A stretch of DNA of 64,000 bases, taken from the NCBI GenBank assembly GCA_003117195.1, contig BDSI01000035.1:494001-558000 (forward strand), written 5' to 3'. Below the pieces are notes generated by a model, which was not told the origin of the DNA, searched no databases, and was given only the letters and a program-made list of their open reading frames with translations. The position numbers and the translations under genes were made by a program. This document shows positions 24,206 through 35,358 of the stretch, piece by piece. Every line of letters begins with the position of its first letter. Position 1 is the first letter of the stretch. Origin of the DNA: Eudorina sp. 2006-703-Eu-15 (taxonomy: Eukaryota > Chlorophyta > Chlorophyceae > Chlamydomonadales > Volvocaceae).

Positions 24206-26098
24206 GACGGCCCGAACGGCCCCAAATCCCATCGGCACAGACAGACTGACAGACAGACTGACAGTCAGACAGCTCCCCTGCCCTGCCTGCCTGCGAACAC
24301 ACAGACGGGCTCGAGGCGGATTCCAGGCCGCCGAGCCGGGCTCCTCTTCGCTCGCGCCTCAGCTCCCTTGCGCACACGGGCGCACCTGACGAAGGATGGG
24401 GTTGCCTGCGCGGTAACGCGCCCTCCCTCGAGGAAGGAACCCCAGCAGCGGGCCCTCGTGACCCCCTACCCGCAAAAAAGGCGCCCCGGCGCCCCACGGT
24501 GACATCCTCAGCTGGCCTCGCAACGTCACAAGACGGGAGCTCGCCGGCTGCGGCCGCGGCCACTTTCACTGTCAGCATTCGTAACTGGATATCCCGTAGT
24601 GGATTTTCCCTTCCCGTACAGCACCATGCAGCCTCCACTGCACTTCAATGAGCGTCGTCTTCTTGCACAATGGCCTCCAGCTAGGCGCCCGGAACCGCCC
24701 CCTGGAGGCAACCTGGCGTGATGTCCCAGGGGCGCCCTCCGGGGCGGTGGGCATGGATGCGGGGCTCACGTCTCCAGGACGGCGGATTCCACCTTGGCCA
24801 GGGGCCTTGGCCAGGGACCTTGGTCAGGGCGCGCCGACCCTTGGGCCCATCCCGTGGCCCTAGCACAACTACCGCCGCACTTTATTCCTGGCGCGGGGCG
24901 GATGCGCCTCCGTGTCTCCGCTCTAAGGGAAAGTCAAACCAGGATCACGCTTACTCTCGATATTGTTATCGCGATATCGGACAAGCCATGTACGGCACGG
25001 TACGGAAAACCATGGAAAAGCGCGGGAGTGAGCTGAAGCGTGGGAGGAGCCCAGGCATGTACAGCCCTAATACGGCGCATTCTGCCCGCACCACAACCAA
25101 ATAGACACGGCTCGGTTGTCCTGCTCGCCACACACTCTGACGGCGGCGGTCAACCGACGCAGCTCTGGCGGCGGCTTACCCGCCGCCTTTGTTAGTCGCC
25201 TTCACATTCATCCTGGGCTGGAATTACCTTGGGTTGCTAATGGGCAGCTGGTGCGCACACAGGCATTACCCGGACGCAATTACGGCACCCCCTCCTGGCT
25301 CATCTCACCAATGGCCACGCGTGGTGTCTCTCTCTCTCTCTCACACTCTCTCACTCTTATCAAAAGCGAGGGAAGCTCGCTCCCGTCAAATGAAAGTGCT
25401 TCGCGGAACACAAACACACACAGGCTTGATGTCTCGCTGCTGAGCTCCCATCCAAGTCACACAACTGAACACAACACAGCACAACACACACGCTAGGTCT
25501 TGCGTTTCGCCCGTTGGCGCATCTGGTAAGTCCATCGCAGGTCATTTGGTAAAAATCATGGGCCGGGGCGGTTCGGGCGAGTTGCTCGCTCAACACGCCC
25601 GCCCGCTGGAGTTCTCTCCTCGCGGCATGCCCGCACGTCCGCTCCGCCCCAACGCAACGCAACAACAACCACCACATGCACAGCGTCGTCGTCCCTCCCA
25701 AGCTGCCACTGCCGCCGGCCCCCCGCCCGCAACACCCTGAGCTGCTCCAGAACGCGGAACGACTTCGGACACGCAGCGGCCGGCCCCCGGCGGCGACACG
25801 CCTGACTACGGCCGCGGCGACTCACTTCCGGGGCCCTCCTCGCCTCCCTCCCTCTCCCTCTCCCTCCCTCCAGATCCGCATTACGGCCCTGCCTCCACTA
25901 CAGACGGTCACACCGACCCCCCGGCCCCCCTCACCCCAATCTGTAGCGGCAACGGCCGTGGCGTGCCTTTCGGAGCGTTGGCTCCCTCACTGGATGCTGG
26001 CAGGTTCCTTGCCTCGCTGCGGTATAACCCCTGCCTAACATGGTGAACGAATGAAGCCAACAACACACCCACAAGCGCGGCCCCTTTGGAACGTATCA

Positions 26099-26368
26099 TG
26101 GGGTTGGGCGGTGCGGGCGGGTTCCTCTCTAAACGCACACAATCGCACATGGAAGGACCCTCTCTCTCTCTCTTAATCTCCCGTCCGCCTCCCCCCCTCT
26201 CGCGTCTCCCCTCTGCTTCCTCACCTCACCTCACCCTCCCTCCCTCCCCCCCTCCCCCCTCTGCGCCTCTCCAACCCACCGGACCCAAGGAGGTGCAGCC
26301 TTAGGCACACACACACACACACACCGGGCCTGGGTGGTTATGGGTGGGCTCTCATTAAACACACACAG
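26099..26368 (+). repeat. two CA-tailed dispersed elements
   Basis: Copies at about 26099-26140 and 26333-26368 share the parts GGGTGGGCT, then CTCATTAAAC, then ACACAC with the copies at 7413 and 61090. A CA run lies between them. Confidence 0.65.
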
Positions 26369-27603
26369 AAACCCGGCGGATAGGGAAATAGCGCCCGCCC
26401 GCCACCGCCACCGCGACCAACCTACCCCGCCACCGCCACCGCGACCAACCTACCCCGCCCCATCATGGATGGATTCATGGCCATATCAGTACCTCCACCG
26501 GATCTGTGCCCTGGGCAGTCGGCGCAGCATATATAATTCTACCAGCGTCAGAGCGTCTCTGCCCCCACACGCTGTGAAACGGACAAACACACACTTCGGC
26601 GGTCGTTCTCGGTTCAGGGCTGGGTTAGCAGCCCTTGGCCAGCCTCAGGCCCCCGGTCCGACATGTAATACACAGACATGGAGACGCATACAGCCAGAGT
26701 TCGCGGCTCAGTTCTCTCATAACACTACAGAACGCAGCCCCGCCGCAGTGTACCCCTGCTGTGCATCACCTCATCTCTCACACACGCTGAGTTAAGCACG
26801 AGGAGCGCTTCGGGGCTCAGAGCCATCGGCGCAGAAACCCAGAGAACCTCCAGGGCCGCGGGCCCTCGGCGCATTTCTCGCCTGCCGTTGCACTTGGCGG
26901 CCGCGCGGCCGCGCCGCCGCGCGTCGTTGCACGGCGGTCTCATTTTCCATTACCACTGCCATGCAGGTACCTCGTCGCGTAAGTAGATTTCGCAGTGCTT
27001 CTGGGTGTGCCCGGGTTCGTCCCTGGGTCTGACTTTTCCTTTTCAACCGCCGATACGCCAATACCCCGACATGCGAGCCGCGCCCCGTCCCATATAGAAT
27101 TGATCACATGCCTCCAGCGAGAGCAACCGACGCCGGAAGCCATACCGCGCTGCCTCGTTCACTGCCACCCTTACGTCAATCAAGGCAGCGAAACAGCCAA
27201 AGATGCCCGCTGCCTCTGCCCGCCCACCCGCTGTCTCCAGGGGCCTGAAGAAGCAACCCGGGGGGGAGGGCGCCAACGTTTCAAGTCGTCGCGGCAAACC
27301 ACCAATGCATCCCAAACCTAAACCTACCTGAGCCATATCTCGGTGCTGCCCCCTGCCGACGCGCACCAATGATGTACTTCCCCGAGCCCCGACCAAAGCA
27401 CCTACACAACATCTCCCTCTCCATTAGTGCCCACATCAATGGTTTAATGCCCCAGTAGCCAGTAGCCAGTTCACAACCTGGTTCGCACCCCCGTGTTGCG
27501 CTGTCGACCACCTACCTCGCCCTCACCCTTGCCCTCCTCCGCATCCTCCCCCGCGCTCGCCCTCGCCCTCCCCCGCCGCCCTCCTCAACCTCCCACGGCG
27601 TCT

Positions 27604-27790
27604 CAACGCCGCATGTACACAAGGGCTGCCCGCCCGCAGCTCTCCCCGCCGCCGCCTCTGGCGTTCTCCCTCGCTGCGCCCTTCCCCGCGAGGTAGACCG
27701 TCAGCGCCGCGGCCCAGCTCCGCCCAGCCCAGTATCCTTCCTTCAGCGCGATCTTAGTTTGAAAGAGACAGCGCCGGTCGCGCAGCCCGG
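27604..27790 (-). CDS. candidate exon, unplaced
   Basis: The minus frame contains KIALKEGYWAGRSWAAALTV and VYLAGKGAARENA, with strong G/C at third positions. It ends in a TGA at 27604. A possible acceptor (CTTTCAAACTAAG) lies just upstream of KIAL. A second protein-like minus segment at about 27095-27260 contains AGIFGCFAALID followed by a GTAAGG. I cannot connect these into one model. Both lie downstream of the cyclase stop, so they could be a small gene or alternative cyclase 3' exons. Confidence 0.3.
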
Positions 27791-28117
27791 ACGACCCCAT
27801 ACGTCCAGCGGGGTCGCAGGCCCGCGGGACCCTCCCTGGCCCTCTCGGAACGCTTTCCGCGTGGCTTGTTCGTGCGCACATCCACCCCGGGGGCGCAACG
27901 CACCCATCACAACACCACAACACCAACAACAGCCTCATCAAGGGGCGCCCTGCATCAAGTTCCTCCGAACCCTCTCAGGACAGCGCCAGCACCGCACCTC
28001 GCCGTCTGGCCGATCGCATCTCTCTGTCCCCTGCCCATCAGCAACAGCTGCTGCCACAGCCGCCGCAGTAGCAGCCGGTGACAACTCCAAACAACTGACA
28101 GCCGACAAGTGCCGTCT

Positions 28118-31100
28118 CTACAACGCCTTTGGATCCGCGGGATGGGTCACCAATTCCCTTGCCACCGCGCCCCTGGCCTCGCCGTCCGTGTCCTTGAGGG
28201 CGATGCGGGCGGCGGCGGCAGCGACGCCGCCGCTGCCGCCAAGCGCCGCCGCCAGCCGCCCCTCTGCGGCTGCCGAAGAACCCGCCCCATCGCCCTGCTC
28301 TTGATCCCAGTGTAGCACTGCCAGCGCGCTTTCCAGTAACCGTTCCGACGCCATTCGCAGCGCGCCCACGCGCGTCGTGACGGGCGGCGTCGAGCTTCGA
28401 TCGCCGCTGTACGCCTGTACGGGCTTTGGAAAGCCCTCGAAGGACGGCCGACCGACGGCGCCGTCACAATGGGTTTCGGAGTCGCCAAAGAGGTTCATGG
28501 GGCCGTGGTGCTGCGCGCAGTAGGAGCTGCGCGGCGCGACGCCGCTGCCGGCCCTGCTGCCGCCGCCGCCACCGCCGCCGACGACGGCGCTGGGAGCCGA
28601 GCCGGAGGCCGTCGCGGGGGCCGCCAACGTGGCGGCGGTGGCGATGAGGTCCATGCAGGTCGTCATGGGGTCCGATGGGTCGCCGTTGACGTCGCTGACG
28701 TCGATCGAGTTGGAATCCATCGGTACGACACCGCCAATGCTGCCGGCGGCGCCGCTGGAGATGGCGGTGGCGGAGGCGGCTGTCGCCGCCGCGAGCGTGG
28801 TCGCGGCGGCGACAGCCGCCGCGTTTGCCGCCGCCGCCGCGGCCGCCGTCGCCGCCGGCGACGCCGGGGGCGGGTCCGCGTGCGCGGCCGCCTGACCCTC
28901 CAACGGAAAGAGTACGACAGCGCCGCTGGGAGACCTCAGAGGTGTCGCCGCTCCGGAACCAGGACCTGAGTAGACGCTGCTGGTACCGGCGGAGCTAACC
29001 GTCTGACGCAACGCCGCCGCCGCTGCCGCCGCTGCCGCCAGCTGCAGCGGCTTGCCCGCCGCCACCGCCGCCATAATCGCCGCATCCCTGTCCCTCTCCG
29101 CCTCCTGCGCCGCCCCGCCCGTCAGGCTCTGGGTGCCCTGCGCTCCGAAACCGCTCTGTGACCCATGGATCGGATGCGACAGCAACAACGCCTGCGCCGA
29201 CCCCGCGGACTGGACGGAGCCCTGGCTGTAGCCAGCCTGCAACAAATGATGGTGGTGGATGCTACTGCCTGTCTGTAGCAAGTGTCGCCGCGAGCCGCTG
29301 GACAGGCGCCGGGCGCCGCCGCCGCCGCCGCCGCCGCTGCTGTTCATGCCGGGGATGTACAGGTACGTCTGCAGCAGGCCCTTGCCCTTGACCTGGATGC
29401 CGCCCGTGGGGGTCCACGGCGCGGCGTTGCGCAGCAGGGCGTAGGTCGCCTCGGAGGCGTGGACGGCGCCCGGCTCACCGGTGCTCTCCATTCGGCTGGC
29501 CGTGTTGACGGTGTCCCCGAAGAGGCAGAAGCGGGGCATGCGGGTGCCCACCACGCCGCTGACCACGGGGCCCGTGTGGATGCCGATGCGGATCTGTACG
29601 GGCTCGCCCGTGGTGGGCATCCGTACCTGCTGCGCGGCCGCCAGCATCGCCTGTGGGGAGCACGATGTACGGGCCGTGACGACCCGTGGGTCAGGTGGGG
29701 CCGGGGTTGCGGAGGCGGCATGGGGAGGCGGGTAGGGGGGACGACGAGCGTGCCGGGCTCACACGCGCCAAGCAATCAGGAACAGGTCGTACACAAGGTC
29801 GTACAGGAACCATCGCGCAGGTGTCGTTGTTGGATCGATGGGGTTCATAAGAAAAACAGCCCCGACGCACCCAGCCCAAGGGGTGTCAGGGGCCTGACAG
29901 GGGGTCTCTTTTGGGTCGGTGGGAGGGTGTGGGGGTGATGCTGCTCACGTGTGCGTTTCTGGGCGGGCGGGCGGGCGGGGGGCCCGAAACTGGGCTGACA
30001 AGAGGTGACTCCATCAGGCAGGGCAGGAGGGTAGACTCCGTGGCCGCGCACCCAGAAGCCTAAACCCCTCGCCATCGGGCACGTGTACGGACGCGGGTAC
30101 GGGTATGGCTGATGCCGTACTCACCCGGGCGAAGTCAAAGACCTTTTGGGCGTGCAGCGGGTCGGTCTGGTTGTCCCGTACCGCGGTCATACCATCTTCG
30201 TCCTCCTGGATCAAACCCCCGGCCACGAAGTAGCAGTCGCCGATGGTCTCCACCTGTACGACACCCGCGAGGAGGTGCACTTCAGGCGGTAAAAGCGACC
30301 CACGGGTCGGTCGTTGAGGCGCCTCCCGATCGCATCCGTCGCACTTGACGCGTCGCCTCGGGCCTTGACCCCACTCGGGCCCAGAGACGGTTTATTCTGG
30401 GTTCGTTGGTTCGTTGGTTCGTGAGATAGCGGTTCAGTCTCACCCCTACTCACGCCCAGACAGAGGCCAGGAGAATCTAACGACCCCCGAACCGTGCTCG
30501 TCATCGATGTGGGTTCTGAGACTTCCGAAGGATACCGGTAAAGTGAGCGCAAGGATGCATCGCAAAGTCTGCACCTCAGACGGAGACGGAGCAAGGCAGA
30601 GGAGCGGACGACCGCGCCGGCCTCGAAGCGGTGGCCGGCGGGGCCTCAGCTGCCGTACCTTGAACACGCCGTACTGGTCCAGCATCTGGTCGTACCGGCT
30701 GTACAGATCGTTCAGCATCGCCATCACGGCGGGCGGATCCACCTCCTTGCACATCGGCGTGAAGCCTGGCGGCGCAGGAATGCCGAGATATTTGTTCGGC
30801 AGGGTCGTGGCACGGGAGCGGCCGGCGAGCAGCGGAGCAGATGGCGGGGGCAGGGGCAGGGTGCGGGGGCAGGGTGCCGGGGGCGGGCGCGTGGAATTTA
30901 GACGGCGACAATATCAGCGGAGCCACAAGGCATGGCGAGATGGAGAAAACTGCCCCCGCCCGGAGCAGTCGGTCAGGAGGTCAGTGCACGTAGGCGGCGA
31001 AGTCTGAACCGTTGTGGGAGGCCGCCGTCGTGACGCAGCGGAGGTACAAGAGCGGCACGAACCCCCCGCTGGGCTGCCCCCGTATGTCCATGAAAGACTG

Positions 31101-34100
31101 GCGTACAGTCACCTTCCCGGACCCCGCGCCGCCCTTCCCTTTTCAGCGCTCTCTTTCTGAAGGGTCGGGTGGTTTCCTGAAACCACCCGACCCGGGCCCT
31201 TTCTTCGCACGCTCAACACGAACACGCTTCCCACGCACCCTTGATGTCCGCGAACAGCAGCGTGACCTGCGGGTGCCACGTGGCCAGCGCCTTGCAGTCG
31301 CGAACCGTGGGTCGCCACTGCGCGTCCACAGTCGCGAAGAGCGAGGAGCTGCCGCTGGCGGCCGCCGCCACCTTGGCCACAAAGTCCTCCGTGATGTAGG
31401 CCAGGATGTGGCGCGGGAAGAGCTGCTCCAGCAGCCGGTGCTCCGTCTCCATCACCAGCGCGAGGTGCCGCTCCGCGACCACCTTGGCGGTCACGTCGTG
31501 CTGTGTACGGCAGTGACACGTGCACGTGTGTGTGGGGGGGATGTAGATCAGGGCGGCAGGGCGGGGGTCCGACGCGTCCAGGTGCGGGGGGTCGGAAGCC
31601 TCGTAGCGAGTAGAAAAGCGTAGCGACGAAAGGTTGGAATGGAACCCCCCAAGCGAGACCGAACCCAACGCACGCCCCGGACGAAACACGGGTCCCACCA
31701 GCGCAAACCGGCATCCGTCGCTCCAGGGGAGGAGACGCACCTGCACCAGCACCACCACCGGCCGCCCCGTCACCGGATCGGCCGCGCGCGTCGCCCAGAT
31801 CTCGTGCCAGCACTCGTCGCCGCTGTTGCGGCGGGACGCGCCGCCGCGGTCCTGGGACGCCAGCGCCTGCCTCAACATCCCGATCACGCCGTCTGCCATG
31901 CGCGGCGGCCGCCGATTGCCGCTGCCCGAGGAGTTGTCCCCATCCTCATCGTCCTCGTCCGCCCCGCCGCCGCGGCCGTGAGCCGCGGCTCTCGCCGCCG
32001 CAAGTGCCGCCGCCGCGGCCGCGGCGCCCGCGGCCGTCGGCGCCATGGCGGCAGCAGCGGTGACGGCGGCGGCGGCGGCGCTGCCGTCGCCACCAGCGCG
32101 GCCCTGCGTCGAGTTGGCGGCGAATGTGACGCCTTGCCCGTTGATTCGCAGACGGCCGGGTGCCGCCGCCGCGCCCTCCCCCGCGACGCCGTCGCGACGG
32201 GGCCAGGCGCCGGCCGGCGCCGGCAGCGGCGGCGGCGGCGCCGCCGCCTCATGTCCCGGGACGACCTTGTTGGAGGTGGAGCCGTCGGTGCACCCCGCCG
32301 TGCCGCCCGGGAGGGGCGGCGTGTACGGCTGGCCGCGACGGCCCATCGTCCCATCACCGCCGCCAGCGCCTCCGCCTCCGCCGCCGCCGCCGCGGTCGCT
32401 GCTATCAAGCTGTCCGTCGGCCAGATTCCCGCCCTCACCCTCCGCCCAGTGGCCACCACCAGCATCACTGCCCCCGCCCCCGCCGCCGCCGCCGCCGCCC
32501 CCCAACGCACTGGCCAGGTGTCCCCGAAGGTACCTAGACGGATACATGGGCAGCCGTTCTGCCGCCGGCGGGCCCTGCTGCTGCAGTTGCTGCTGCCGCT
32601 CCTGCTGGGACAGGGCGAGCTGGCCGAGCCGCAGGAGCTGGCGCTGGTGCGGGGCGGAGCGGGAGGGATCCGCGGCCGTCAGGCGCGACAGGGGGTTGTG
32701 GCCGGAGGGCCAGCCCAGCGGCGTCGTACCCGTCATGGTGGGGTTCGCACCGGGGGCGGGCGCCGCCTGCGGCTGTCCCACGACAGAGAACAGCGCGGGC
32801 TGCGGGGAGGAAGCCGGCCGGGAGTTGGGCTGCCGGCCGGCACCCCACGTACCCGTGCCGTACAGCATCTGGTTGGTCTGGTGGTTGGCGGCCTGGTGGT
32901 TGAGGTTGTTGTGATGGTGGTGGTTGATGTTCGGTTGCATGTTGGTGGGACTCCCAGGCCCCCCGGTGGCGGCCAGCGGCGAACGCTGGGCGCGGTCGCC
33001 CGCCGCGGCCGCCGCGACCGCCGCGGTGGCGGTGCTGCCCGGCGCGGAGACGTTGGCGGGGTTGGAGACGGAGATGCTGGCCGAGGGCGAGTGGGGCAGG
33101 GTGCTGCTGCCAAAGCCGCGCTGGCCGAGCGAGTCGCCCTGAACCGCGGGTCGGTACCACGGCTCCAGACGGAGCGTGTTGGCGCTGCTGCCGCATTGCT
33201 GGGCGGGACACACACACACAAGGGTGGTTCGCGGCTCAGCTTTTCTCCTTGCTAACACACAAAGGTGGTTCTTGTTAAACACACACACACACACACACGC
33301 GCGCGGCTCAGTTCTGCCTGCTTAAATAACACACACGCGGCTCAGTTATCGTTTATACACACACACACGAGGGGGTCAGGCGGTTCGGGGGGGTTTCTCA
33401 CTTAACAACACACACGCACACACACGAGGGGGTAGGGCGTCGGTCCGGGTGCCGGAGGGGCGGTGGTAGTGGTCGAGGAAGGGCACGCTCGTCGCCGTGA
33501 TCTTTGCTCTTCCGACAAGGAGGGAAGACGTCGGGACGACAGCGGGGCACAGCCAAGCCACACTTGTGCCGAGGCTTGTGCATTGCATGGAGACCCCACT
33601 ACCCCTCCAAAGGACAGAATCTTGCCCTTCACTCCCCAAAGCAGCCACCCCGAAACAGGAAAGAACAGAGGAGGCTCCCCAGGCACGGGCAAAGCAGCCG
33701 AGCCAGATGTGCGCAAACGACCCCCTGGGGCATTCCCCGCAGGACCATGTGCGGCCCACACCTACCCCACTCCAACCACCAACCGTGCTCCGGTTACCCT
33801 CCAACGGACACGCCAACCACCAACCACCAACCTGCGCCACGCTGCTGCATGTGCCCAGAAACTTGCCCGCGCTGCTGCCCGGAAGTAGCAGGAAGGAGCT
33901 CATCGAATCTTCCTGCCGTACGCCGCTGTGCATCACGTCGCTCGGCAGGTCGCTGCCGCCGACCCGTGGGTCACCTCCTGCGGTCGAGACCGGGCTGCCA
34001 CCGCCGCCGCCGCCTCCTGCGGCGGCCCTGCCGCTGGCGTCGATGTCATTCGTAACAGACGCGGTCAGGAAGCGACCCACGGACGTGCGCGCCCATTGAG

Positions 34101-35323
34101 ACGGCGCCGAGGTGTACCGCGACCGCGCCGCCGACGCTGGCGGCGACGCCGACGCCGACGGGACCGGCCCACGGGTCCCCCCGGTGCGCGCCATCCTCTC
34201 CATGCACGGCAGTGACGAGGTCCGCATGGACCCCATGGCCACCGGTTCGCGCTCCGCCGCCGTCGGCGACGTGCCCGTCGTCGGCGACGCGCCGGCCGAC
34301 GGCGTCGCCGCGGCGTCGCCGCCGGCGGCGGTGCCGGTCCCGGCTGCTGCGCCGCCGCCGGCGGCGGCGGCGCCAGCGACGCTGCCGCCGGACCCGTTCC
34401 CGCCCGCTGCCAACAGGGGCGCAACGCCCGCGAGCATCTGCGTCGCCATGGGCGCAGACTTGAGGTGCGCGGCGAAGGTAAGCAGGCGCGCGGAGGCGTT
34501 GACGTACTGCACCGTCTCACCGACGCCCAGGCTGCTGAGCAGGCCAGCTCCCACGGATGACCCGGTCCGCGGCGGCAGCGGCGGCACCTCCATCTCGGCG
34601 TCATCGTCGCCCATCTGGCTCTCTTCCTGGCTGCCGTACGGAGCGCCGCCGGCGTCGCCGGCGCCGCTGCCGGCGGCGGTGCCGCTGCCGGCGGCGCCGC
34701 CCGAGCGGCTGTCGTAGCAGCTGACGACGCGGCGCAGCGCGCCGCGGCGGGAGCGGTTGCTTGCACTGAAGGACCCCAGTGCCGCGCCCTCGGCCTGCGA
34801 GGCCGTGGCGGTTTCGCCGTCCACCGTCGTCGCGTTCGACATGCAAGCGCGCCGTACGAGGCTGAGCGTCAGCGTCGACGTCGACAGCGGGTTCGCGTCG
34901 CGGAGCGTCGCCGGCGCCACGCCCGGCGGGACGCTGGTATGCGGCGCGCCGCCGTCGGCCGCCGTCGCCGCCACGCCGGCCGATGTCGCCACCGAACCTA
35001 GGTTGGGGTTCGTCGCACTTGGGGTGGAGCGCGTGGTGATGGTGGCGGTGGTGGGGCGGCTGAAGCTGTCGCTCCTGCCCAGCGCGGGGCTGCCGACGCC
35101 GCCTATGCATACGAAGCTGCTCGACCGCCGCCGGGATTGAGACGCGTGCTCGTGCCGGCTCGGCACCCCGCCGGAGCTCGGCTGTCCGCCGCCGCCGCGG
35201 CCGCCACCGGCTGCGGAGGGATGCTGCATGGACCTGCGCCCCGTGGCGAAGCTCCCATGCGCCCGGCCCACGGTGAAGCCGCAGCCTGTGCTGCCGTCAA
35301 GTGCCCCCGAGCCCGGCGGCGGC

Positions 35324-35358
<35 letters not shown>

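Larger units (their letters stand above)
22830..28117. other. mostly non-coding, CA-repeat rich
   Basis: Most of this stretch is CA or CT simple sequence (23220-23530, 25330-25490, 26300-26370), GCC-rich runs and copies of the dispersed CA-tailed element. A 29-bp unit of CCGCCACCGCCACCGCGACC type is duplicated at 26395-26459. The only protein-like frames are the minus-strand candidates listed separately at 24066-24205 and 27604-27790. Confidence 0.5.
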
